DNA of 64,000 bases, taken from positions 1-64,000 of the IMG/VR virus record IMGVR_UViG_3300036770_004917; one strand, 5' to 3'. A program made the position numbers and the translations under genes. This DNA is from a virus. Below the pieces are notes generated by a model. That model did not search any database. It was not told where the DNA came from and worked only from the letters and a program-made list of their open reading frames with translations. Within the stretch, counting starts at the first letter, position 1. The number at the start of each line of letters is the position of its first letter. This document shows positions 24,468 through 33,700 of this stretch, piece by piece.

Positions 24468-26500
24468 TTGTTACCTCCAAGAATTGCGACCAGAATGTCT
24501 TGTTGCCGCTCGAGAGTGTCCAGCCGTTGCTTTGAAATTGCTGAAATAATGTCGAGGTGCGATGTTTCTGCTTCGCTAAGACGCCCATCTCTTTGTAGGC
24601 GTTGTTTATAGTTTACAAAGTTGAATGCTCGCGCCCGTGTAAGTAATCGTTTAATTTCTTCCAAAAATATACGGCGCTGCTGCGCCTTCAACTCTTTGAA
24701 GTACTGTCCGTATACCCCAGTATTGGAGAGGCTGCCCATCTCGGCGACGGCATTTTTTTGTCTATCTACAATACTAATTTTTGACAATTCAGTTAATTCT
24801 GATGCAAGGTCAGACGTAACTGGAGTATTTTCGTCAGCATTTTTAAAGACATCAATTGTTGCTGGATTCCTGTTATTGGTTCCATTAACAAAGTCGGACA
24901 CGAGTAGCGCCGCCATCTTTTTTGGCGATGCTTCGTTCAGGAGTACGTCCTTGTTGGCGTCACGACCCTGGAAAACATTCTGAACCGAGTCAACGATATA
25001 CGGAGAGCGTTTTCCGCTGCGAATCTGATAAACATCCGGTGACTCAACTCCAAGGTGTTGCTGGAAGTCTGAGGCAAATGAATCATCCAGGTGACTGAAG
25101 TCGGAGCGACCCTGCCGCAGCAAATAGGATTTGCCATTAGCACCAACTAGTCGTTCAAGTCCATTGCCTAGATTGCGTCGCTTAAAGGTGTTGTTTTCCG
25201 ACAAGACTTGCTGAAGTATCTCGGGCGCAATCTTGGCTAGCGAACCACCGGCTGCGATATGAGTAAGCGCCTCTGATATTGAAGTAATTTTGTCTGATAT
25301 TTCCGCGACTGATGAACTGTCTCGCGATTCAAGGAGTTCCGTTGTTGGTTTCTTTGACAGTAGTTCTTTGACCCAGCGTTCTGTTTGGCGTCCATTTTTT
25401 TCACGAATCAATTCGTGTGGGCGGACGATTCCTACGAATTTTTCAGAGTACTTAATGCCATCACCAGTTTCCTCAACCACCTTCTGAAGCCGTGCGGATG
25501 GGTTGGTGCTGTTGTCTATTGATGCCGCCATATTGACTGTACGGCCCAGTTTGCGGCGTTCGCCAACGGTGAGTGGCCGTACCTTTTCTAGGCTTATTAC
25601 TGAACCGCCAGGAAGAACCCAGGACACATTTGTCACGCCAGTATTGGACAGTAACCCGAGTTCATCCTGACCGATGGATGGAACATCATTGATGCGCAGC
25701 AGATACGTTGCGCCCTCCATGTCTCTGTTGTCGGGAATTGCCCTCAATATCTTGGGACTTACCACTGGTTCAAGAACAAATCCATCGCGCCTCACTAGGC
25801 GTGCTGCATTGATATCTGGTGCGCCCATCTCCCTGGCTAGGCGCTCCACTTCGGCGAGTCGGGCAATGGGATTTGCATCAGAAACTCTTGGAATCTGTGG
25901 TCTGCGGGAATCGATGATTGAGTCGCCATACTCACCAGCGCCGAGGGGATTGCCCTCTAGTGACTGGGCGATGGCCCGCTCTCCACGCCTGACCGCCCGC
26001 GCAATTGCGGCGATTGCACGCCCCAGTGGTCCGGGGAGGTCAAACAACTTCTGACCACACGTAGATAGTTCATTATCAGTGAAGCGCCCACCGTACTGAT
26101 ACCCTTCTGGGCACCGTGCCGTCCTATCTCGGGTGCTCATTCTGCCACGGCCGCCACCAGGAAGCCCTGGGGTCAGTGCGGTGAAGATTCCGGAACGAAC
26201 TGGGCTCCTGAGTGGTGAAATATCACCCGGCAGCGCATATGAGCCCGCTGCTTGTAGTGTTTGGCCAATTCGGCCAGTAGAACCAATGAGGCCAACACGC
26301 TTTACGTTGTAAGAGTCACGCAGCCCACCAACATGGCAGAGGGCCTTGAATGAAACAACATTGGGGGTTGACGCTGCGGAGCCGTAAAAAATAGAACCTG
26401 CAGCCAAGGATTTCGAATTGTGGTCCAATATGACACGACGAACGAGAACCTGGCTATTAGGGCAGCACTTGCTCGGCTTTGTCATGTCAATTGTCTTCAT
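24464..26500 (-). CDS. Head-associated protein with module B and kinase-like C-terminal part (678 aa)
   Basis: Started at 26500 because ATG and the upstream stop share ATGA; an ATG three codons earlier is possible. Residues 51-54 are FKAL. Residues 130-180 form module B, with RCPEG, RFTD and a Cys, then a basic helix RAVRRGERAI, closely matched in P2. A middle part contains GGSVISLEKVRPL. Residues from about 447 read GNGLERLV...GKSYLLRQGRSD and then GVESPDVYQI, which parallels the kinase-like domain of P3 (GRIFFAKRGRSD, then GVPHKAIIKD), so a HipA/PI4K-like nucleotide-binding lobe is possible. No STRS linker occurs, apart from one STRD. It is joined to P3 by a stop-start overlap and probably travels with it into the head (inference). 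Confidence 0.65.
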   Translation of the reverse strand: MKTIDMTKPSKCCPNSQVLVRRVILDHNSKSLAAGSIFYGSAASTPNVVSFKALCHVGGLRDSYNVKRVGLIGSTGRIGQTLQAAGSYALPGDISPLRSPVRSGIFTALTPGLPGGGRGRMSTRDRTARCPEGYQYGGRFTDNELSTCGQKLFDLPGPLGRAIAAIARAVRRGERAIAQSLEGNPLGAGEYGDSIIDSRRPQIPRVSDANPIARLAEVERLAREMGAPDINAARLVRRDGFVLEPVVSPKILRAIPDNRDMEGATYLLRINDVPSIGQDELGLLSNTGVTNVSWVLPGGSVISLEKVRPLTVGERRKLGRTVNMAASIDNSTNPSARLQKVVEETGDGIKYSEKFVGIVRPHELIREKNGRQTERWVKELLSKKPTTELLESRDSSSVAEISDKITSISEALTHIAAGGSLAKIAPEILQQVLSENNTFKRRNLGNGLERLVGANGKSYLLRQGRSDFSHLDDSFASDFQQHLGVESPDVYQIRSGKRSPYIVDSVQNVFQGRDANKDVLLNEASPKKMAALLVSDFVNGTNNRNPATIDVFKNADENTPVTSDLASELTELSKISIVDRQKNAVAEMGSLSNTGVYGQYFKELKAQQRRIFLEEIKRLLTRARAFNFVNYKQRLQRDGRLSEAETSHLDIISAISKQRLDTLERQQDILVAILGGNK

Positions 26501-27132
26501 TTGTCGCATCCACAGTCTTCATCAAAAGGTGCATCCATGACGATGCTTTTGCCCATCATGTCATCGCCTTCAATTTCCCAGTTGGCGTCATCGCGCAGGT
26601 ACTTGCAGAACTCCATTTCCATGTCGGCAAAATCTCGCAGAACCAGAAATGCATGCTTTATGTCATCCTGTGTCACAACGTAGTTTTCCTCAACGTCCAT
26701 CATGTCTTGTTTGATATTGAGGAATTCTGAGAAATAAAAGTCTTCGCTGAGCGACTTCTTGCCACCGAAGCGAGAATTCATTCGTTTTTTCCAGTCGGCA
26801 TCTGACCAAATTGAGCCATTGACGACATTCTTCAGTTTACGACGACAGTTCTTCATGCCGGGGTGATGACAGCCCTCATTCGGCCACAAACCAGTAGTTT
26901 CGTGATGGAGCCAAGCGCAGATATTATTCAGTGGGTACAACTCTGGGTGGTCGGCAAGAATGACCTTGCAGCGTCTAAATCCACCAGGCTTGCGCATAAT
27001 TGGACGCCAGTATCGTAGTAGGCGTTCGAGGTTTCCGCGACGTGGGCCTCGGCCCTTAAGGATGTCTCCGGTAATTCGTTCTTGCGGTAAGTCTAGAATT
27101 ACGTCCTGTGGCGCCTTGTAGTTGTACTTCAT
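26497..27132 (-). CDS. Conserved phage protein with Cys/His cluster
   Basis: 211 residues. The central part reads GRGPRRGNLERLLRYWRP, then C-x4-HH, then C-HH and C (Cys72, His76-77, Cys88, His89-90, Cys96), a dense set of metal ligands consistent with a zinc site. The N-terminal half is basic and rich in Trp/Tyr; the C-terminal half is acidic and ends in DCGCDK. The style of sequence is familiar from phage head regions, but no named family is claimed. It follows the 113-residue gene and overlaps the start of the 678-residue gene by four bases. A structural or assembly role fits its neighbours. Confidence 0.6.
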   Translation of the reverse strand: MKYNYKAPQDVILDLPQERITGDILKGRGPRRGNLERLLRYWRPIMRKPGGFRRCKVILADHPELYPLNNICAWLHHETTGLWPNEGCHHPGMKNCRRKLKNVVNGSIWSDADWKKRMNSRFGGKKSLSEDFYFSEFLNIKQDMMDVEENYVVTQDDIKHAFLVLRDFADMEMEFCKYLRDDANWEIEGDDMMGKSIVMDAPFDEDCGCDK

Positions 27133-27143
27133 TATTTCCTACT

Positions 27144-27485
27144 TTAATCCTGAATGTTTTGGAACATGGTTTTTAGAATCAACTTACCATTGGATGTTTC
27201 CCAGAATAGGCCATGTACAGATGGCGGCAGTCGTAAAACATTATACTGCAAATAAATGTAGGGAATGAGGTCCCCCTCGAATAGTCGTAGAGACCCATTT
27301 GTCATAAGTGATTCTGTGTCGTCGTACGTCATTCGTCTATCTGCGTATGGGTCTTGTCCTGTTAGTAACTTTCGCACAAATCCAACACATTGGTCAGCGG
27401 TATATTTTGAAGTTCCTAATTGTGGGCCGGAATCTCCAAAAAAATCATTTATTTGTTTTTTGTATTTTTCATCAGTCATTTTCAT
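27144..27485 (-). CDS. Small hypothetical protein
   Basis: 113 residues. ATG overlaps the TGA of the 1084-residue gene (ATGA), so translation is coupled. It has a charged N-terminal helix and a more hydrophobic C-terminal part (YIYLQYNVLRLPPSVHGLFW). There is no signal peptide and no known motif. Because it directly follows the metallopeptidase-like 1084-residue protein, it could be a partner of that protein, but the sequence does not show this. Confidence 0.6.
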   Translation of the reverse strand: MKMTDEKYKKQINDFFGDSGPQLGTSKYTADQCVGFVRKLLTGQDPYADRRMTYDDTESLMTNGSLRLFEGDLIPYIYLQYNVLRLPPSVHGLFWETSNGKLILKTMFQNIQD

Positions 27486-30400
27486 GGATTGAAAGCCTCA
27501 CTCATTCTGTCTGATGGCAACCGACCAGAGAAGACCCACTGCATCAATTTATTAAGCACCTGAAGTTCTTCGTTGGTGAGTTCCCGCGTAATGAGGCCGG
27601 AATCAGCAATCTGCGAGAATGGTATGCCCATAAAGTCGGCGACAGCGGACTCGGCTACAAATTCACCAATTGACCATTTTGTACTGCCCAGCCATGTGGT
27701 TGGGTCCGTCAGGGTCGCCTGGTACGACGAATATCCCTGTGCTGGAAGTGAACTAAGTCCAGTGCCCCCTGCGCTGGATTGGACCCCAGCCGGAAGACCT
27801 ATCTTTCTGGCAATATCATTTATTATTTTAATTTCTGATTGATTTAGTGGCGACAGTTCAGTTCTTCCCGTTTTGGGCATAATTTCAAAATTTTCCCATA
27901 AACGGCTTGACATAGTGCCTGAATTAATTGCATTAGCAACTGCAGATAAACTGTCATCTATTCCTGTAAACAATTTTTCGAGAACATCATCAATGGGCAT
28001 TTCCATAAATTCTGAAAGTGAAATGTCGCCAAAACTACTCGGTAGGTCAACGGCATCGGGCTCGGAACGGCTCGACATTGCCTGTTCAATATTTTGAACT
28101 CCCATTTGTAGTTGTTTTTCTGTTTCGCGGACGAGTGACGAGACCCCAATCAGTGCATCAATTAGTGGCTTAACATCTTCCGGTCGCCCACCGCCCATAA
28201 CGTTTCCATCATCTCCCTTGATGTCGGGGAAACCAAGAGTTGACAAAACAATCGCAGGCGATACCTTTCCTAGGGTTAGGCTGTCACTGCCATCTGATTC
28301 AAACATTCTGATTCCGCGCATTATGTTGCGGCGAGCACTTTGTTCTCTTTTTTGAATTGCTGGATTGATGAGAAGTGATGCAATAGCGGGCGTTATTGAG
28401 TCACCTGCCTTGAATTCAAGAATACTGTCCAGTCCGAGTATTCCAGATACTTCAGGAATGCTTGCCTGCATTTTATTTAGCAAATCCGCCATATAGCCGT
28501 TCAATGCAACGGGTTTGTCACCCATGAAAATTGGTTGACCAAGCCACGACTCCATTTGTTGAATAAATTGTTCAACCATTTCGGCTTTTGCCTGTTTTAC
28601 CAAATCATCAAAATTGCTTTTGCCAATAGAATCTGGATTCTTGGCCATAAAACCCGCGACACTAAATGGCCCAATTGCCCCCATTGCCCGAGCAGCGTCA
28701 TATCTACCGACTCCTGGCGGCTGCATCTTTATTATTTCTATTGCTGATGTGATAGTTGATGTTAGGCCAACCAAAGACTCTGATGTTCCGTTTAACTTTT
28801 GAAAATCAGGAATCAATCTCCCTGCTGTACCTCCTGTAGTCAGCATGAGAATGTCGCGCCTCAGTAGTTCAGGGCTATTTTGTGCGTATTCTCGTATTTC
28901 GTCCTTGAAAACATCTGTATAAAATGCCTCGATAGGTAGTTGCTTCTGCAACTCCTTAAATGTTTCTGGAGTAAGTCCTGCCTCTTTTTGCCTGTCTATA
29001 TACCTTTGAAGGTATTCGTCGCGAAGTTTTTGTGCTTTTTTGCGATTACTTTCCAATATTCTCAGGAAATGCAAACCATGTGCCGACTCGTGAACTCCAA
29101 CCAACTTGGAGTTCACTGTCAGCCATTTGTCCAGTAGTTCTTCGCCATTGGCGAGATGCATTTTTAGTCCTGGAGAGTTAAGAGAGTTTTGGTACGCCTC
29201 TCTTGTTTTGCGTAGCGATTTCAGAATATCCGCAATACTGCCTTGCTGAATTGCTCTTAATGTTCGTGAAACAAGTAGGTCTTTATCAAATGAAGAGTCA
29301 ACTTGTGCGATTGCATCAGCGGAATTGTTGACCACATTCCATATTGTCTGCAGCAAATCCTGTCCAAGTGCCGAAGATGGAACTTGTGATTCCGCTCCGA
29401 TTAAATTATTCCCCTGAAGTAGTTGGTTTATGATTTCAGACATCGACGCAATTCCAGGTTCAATATCCAATCCATATTTGTATTGGAGCGCGTTCATTAT
29501 TTTTGACTTATCCGGCATTTCATTCAAGTCATCTCTTAGTGCTTTGCTTATGGCATATGAAAGTGCAGTAAAGTTGCGCTTATCTTGCTTCATCAGTAGT
29601 CCGAGAAGGTATATACGTGAATTTTGCTTATCTGTTTCAGCCGAATAACCAATAGTCATTAATGGTTTTCTATTTTTTTTGGGTAGCAAGCGCGGTCCCT
29701 CATCGCTGAACTTTTGACTAAACTCCCAATCTTTTGCCCCCAGCGGAACAGACGTATAGCCACCTGCCCCTTGGGCGGCGATACGTGGGTCCATTGACCT
29801 CAGTCTCCACGTAACCTCGTTCCTACTGGCATCATCGCCAAACATCAATAAAAACTGATTAATATATGCCAGTTCCCATGGTTTCAAAGAATCACTATCC
29901 GCTTTTGAATCCAAGAATTCAATACTTGAGCGAGCCTTGTCGTTTGGACTTAGTCCGAAAGATGGGATGAGTCTTTTCAGAATATCCATTGCATCTTTGC
30001 GTGTCTTTATTTTTTTGCCGTCGTTATGACGGCGTGAAACAATCCCGGCGACGTCATCTATCGCACTTAGCATTTCTTCGCGCGTAGCGGAACGGTCTGC
30101 TGCCTTATCGGCTCGCCTGGTGGTAATGCTCCTCAGGCTCGTATTTGTAGAACTATCCGGCAGAAAATCAAACCCTGGTATGAATGGGCGCATTGTTGGT
30201 AGTCCATCATCCACAAAACCATCACCGTCACCATCTACTGATGGTTTTCCGCTCAGAAGTGGTCCGAGAGCCTTGAATCCGACAATACCCCTCATGTTAA
30301 AAACTGATTTCCGTGAAAGAACTGTCTTCTCCATCGGAAGCGAACCAGTTGAAGCAATTTTTCTGCGGAACTCATCGGCACGAATTCTGTAGTCTTTTCT

Positions 30401-30736
30401 TTTGACTTCTTCCTCACCCAAACTCGTGATTATCTTTGCGCCAACGAGCAAATCATCACCTATCGGCTGTGTTTTTTTGAGAAATATTCTGTTCCACTTG
30501 TCTCGTTCTTCTGGGGATGAGCCAGGAGACCATAGAAACTTATGAAATTTAGAAAACTTAAGTTCTTGTATTGTCGGCGTTGTAGTAATGAAATGGAAAA
30601 ACTTAACAAAATCAATTTGTCCATCCGGGGAAACGACGGCGCCATCAAGCATCTGCTCACCATATGGCCGCAGAAGGTAATAGACCTTATTCCCTTCGTA
30701 TGCCCCAACGAGAATGGCTTTTGTTTTTACAGCCAT
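27482..30736 (-). CDS. Large protein with HESAH metallopeptidase-like motif (1084 aa)
   Basis: ATG at 30736 with AAGGAG six bases upstream; it overlaps the end of P2 by ten bases. Residues 153-157 are GFKAL and 168-190 are a variant of the P1/P3/P4 module (DGDGDGFVDDG, then MRPFIPGF). Residues 549-553 are HESAH, followed by a long helical region. GEFVAESAVADF at 1024-1035 could supply the third zinc ligand, as in the other metallopeptidases of this block, although the 470-residue gap is long. It is visibly more AT-rich than the giants and lacks STRS linkers, so it may belong to the same packaged set but be used as a single protein. Function beyond a likely zinc site is unknown. Confidence 0.7.
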   Translation of the reverse strand: MAVKTKAILVGAYEGNKVYYLLRPYGEQMLDGAVVSPDGQIDFVKFFHFITTTPTIQELKFSKFHKFLWSPGSSPEERDKWNRIFLKKTQPIGDDLLVGAKIITSLGEEEVKRKDYRIRADEFRRKIASTGSLPMEKTVLSRKSVFNMRGIVGFKALGPLLSGKPSVDGDGDGFVDDGLPTMRPFIPGFDFLPDSSTNTSLRSITTRRADKAADRSATREEMLSAIDDVAGIVSRRHNDGKKIKTRKDAMDILKRLIPSFGLSPNDKARSSIEFLDSKADSDSLKPWELAYINQFLLMFGDDASRNEVTWRLRSMDPRIAAQGAGGYTSVPLGAKDWEFSQKFSDEGPRLLPKKNRKPLMTIGYSAETDKQNSRIYLLGLLMKQDKRNFTALSYAISKALRDDLNEMPDKSKIMNALQYKYGLDIEPGIASMSEIINQLLQGNNLIGAESQVPSSALGQDLLQTIWNVVNNSADAIAQVDSSFDKDLLVSRTLRAIQQGSIADILKSLRKTREAYQNSLNSPGLKMHLANGEELLDKWLTVNSKLVGVHESAHGLHFLRILESNRKKAQKLRDEYLQRYIDRQKEAGLTPETFKELQKQLPIEAFYTDVFKDEIREYAQNSPELLRRDILMLTTGGTAGRLIPDFQKLNGTSESLVGLTSTITSAIEIIKMQPPGVGRYDAARAMGAIGPFSVAGFMAKNPDSIGKSNFDDLVKQAKAEMVEQFIQQMESWLGQPIFMGDKPVALNGYMADLLNKMQASIPEVSGILGLDSILEFKAGDSITPAIASLLINPAIQKREQSARRNIMRGIRMFESDGSDSLTLGKVSPAIVLSTLGFPDIKGDDGNVMGGGRPEDVKPLIDALIGVSSLVRETEKQLQMGVQNIEQAMSSRSEPDAVDLPSSFGDISLSEFMEMPIDDVLEKLFTGIDDSLSAVANAINSGTMSSRLWENFEIMPKTGRTELSPLNQSEIKIINDIARKIGLPAGVQSSAGGTGLSSLPAQGYSSYQATLTDPTTWLGSTKWSIGEFVAESAVADFMGIPFSQIADSGLITRELTNEELQVLNKLMQWVFSGRLPSDRMSEAFNP

Positions 30737-33700
30737 GGCGTCTCCTTGTGCGCGGTCATTGGTGGTGATAGTAGGTCGGCAAAGATGAGTCCATCCTCTG
30801 TGTAAGCAGACTTGGCGCCACGACCGGTTGACGGCTTTCCGAATAGGCGCTTAGCAAGTTTCCGGAGAAATGCAGCCTGCGACTTACTGATGTAGCCTTC
30901 ACTGAGGGCATAATCAATGACCCATCCAGAGGAATCATTCCGTAATGTTTTGCGTAGTTGAGATAATACACCAGCAGTTCCATTTTTCTTGAATGCACCA
31001 CTCAGGTCTCTAGTTAGTTGTTCACCATCAATCTGCTTGCCGATTCCTCGTGCTATGTCGGACGTAAAGCGCGTCCCCGTGCGTTGCGTTTGACGACTAC
31101 TTCGGGTGCTTGTCAATTCTCGTGTGTCCGGACGGGCGATTCGCTTTGCGGCTGCAATGTTTGCGTTGCGGCCACGGCGTCTTTCATCTGACATCGCAAC
31201 AAGTCGGTCAATGGTTTCTGAGAAAGTCTGTTCTTCAATTCTGGAAACACTGTCAAGCATCTCCCTAATGGAGGCACGTTTTTCATCAGACATATCCGAC
31301 CACGCCCGTGGCGTCGGCATATCGAACGTGAGGAGTGCGTCGAGTGCTTCTTCTGAGCCAAGTTCGTTGATTATCTGGGAACGAATTTCGTCCTGCTGCC
31401 TTCTTACGCTGGCAACAGCATCTGATGCAATTTGTTCCATTTCTTTCTGCTGGGCCTTTGTTGCACCACGCAGGATTCCTTCTGCTAGTGCCCGATTTCC
31501 ATCATCTTCGATTTCCCCATCTGGTCCGGCAGATGGGCGTGGGTCAATCCCTAGTTCGGCCATGGCCGGATAGTCATCAGAAAATGCCCTTGGTTCTCGC
31601 GATGAGCGTGTTGAGGCAACCTCACTACGTGCAACGCCGAAAATGTCCTGTGTAGTACGTGGGCGTTCGCGAGTAATGAATCCACTGGTCCTGCGTCCAC
31701 CCCTAGTACGCGCATAGGCGCCATCTGGAATATAGGCACCACTATCTCGGACCTCTTGATAGTTGGCGTCCAGGTCATCGTCAGTTTTCCTAACGAAGTC
31801 GTCAAATTCATCCTTGGACATGTCTGGAACAGAGTCATCTTTGACATAATCGTCTTCCAGTCCCAACTTGGCTTCCTTGATGCCAACCTGATTCTGGTAC
31901 GACTTGGCAAGATTTAGGGCATCAAAAATACCAACATCTATCTCCTGGGTATTGATGGTTAGTTTTTCGCCCTCTGGTAAATCCTGGTTAAACATGTGAA
32001 CTGCCGCCCATCGGTGGTGGCCATCAACAACATATCCATCGTTGGAGGTGATGATTGCTCCCTTGGCCCACCATGCTTCGGCAAACTTGGGCTTACCCTT
32101 ATCCATCACTTGATTGCCGTTTTCGTCAAGGACCGGAACCTGCCCGTCGTATTTGCCGTCGAGCCATTCTTGCCGCAGTTTGAAGAATTCCTTACTACCG
32201 CGCTTGATGCCCTTGCTTTCGGACCACTTCAGGAAGGCGGAATAGGATTCATCAATGCCATTGAGCATTCCGCTGACTTTTTCTGCCTGAATTTCAGACT
32301 GCGATGCGGTGTAATCGTCAGGGCTCACACCATTCTTGGTGGTGACAATATCCTCGCGTCCGGCCTTGCGCCTTAGATGGTCCATGAAGTTTGGAACAAA
32401 ATCAACTTCAGTATCTTTCCAATTTACAAGGTCGTAGAATTCTTTGCGCTCATCTTCGGTCAGGGGGCCCTGGCCTTCCGGGTATTCTCCCTTTGGATTC
32501 GGATGACGCTTCTTTAGTTCGTCAAATCTCTCACGCTGTTCTGGCGTCAGGTCCTCACGCGCCTCCCACGAAGTCTTTACGAGGCCTGCTTTAGCGGCTC
32601 GTGCCCCAACAGTATCGTCACCTTTCAGGCGACCACTGATTTGTGGCATTCTCATGCGCTTGGTGCCAATGTTCTTACCGCAGAAGATATTGCTATTTGG
32701 AACGTACATTCTGCATGCATCAATTTTGTACATTGCTTTTTCTTCTTCAGATAGGTCATTGCGCAATTTCAAATATGAATCAATTTCTTTTTGGAAGTTT
32801 TTTATTCCCTTTTTGAGTTGTTTCGCTTTTGCATTATCACCAAGTTCAACGTTGTATCCCAGCGCCATAAGTGCAACCGCTGACTCTGGTGTCTCCGCTT
32901 TATATACTGGCTGTCCATCCGTAATGCCAGTTTTCCCCTCAACCCTAGATAGGCCAAGAGTTTTGAGTTCATCTTCACCCATTTCGTGAAGTGCTCCGCG
33001 CTTATTCTGTTCAATGCGCTGAATCTCATCAAATCGCTTTTGCGCTGCAGTCGTTGGGACCGCCTCTGCTTGTGGCGATGTCCCTGCTTTTTCTGTCACT
33101 CTAGCCTTTGTGGCCTCGCGCCTGTTTTCGCCGACAGCCTCACGTGCGGTGCGGGAACTTCGCGTCGACCGTGGGGTGGCCCCTCTGTCCTGACCACTTA
33201 TCTTTTGGACATAACCGAAACCTTCCTTTTGTTCGTATAGGTCCTTATATATGTCCCTTGACATGCGTTGCGCCAACGGTATTCCATCTGCGTCTTCTTC
33301 AAAAAGTGCATCAATATGCGATTTCTTTGCGTCCATGTCCATGGAACCAGCACCATCAACGCGCTCAAACATTCGTTCTTTGCCAAGTACGGCAGCCTTA
33401 ATCCCCCAATGCTCCTGATAGGCCTTGCCGATTGCAAGTGCGTCTTGGATTGGGGCATCAATGACCACTGATTTGAGTTTAAGTTTGGCCCGTTCATCCT
33501 GCCCGTGGTTGTAGGCAATAAACGATGCCCATCTGTGGTGGCCGTCAACGACATATCCATCGGATGTTGAGATTATGGAGCCATTCGTAAACCAGGGCTG
33601 GGAGATAATCCCCTGCGTACCGCCCTCTCCGATTGGGTCTCCATCACTATTGAGTTTACGACCCTCCCCATCAATTAGGGGCACCGCAAATGCACTTCCA

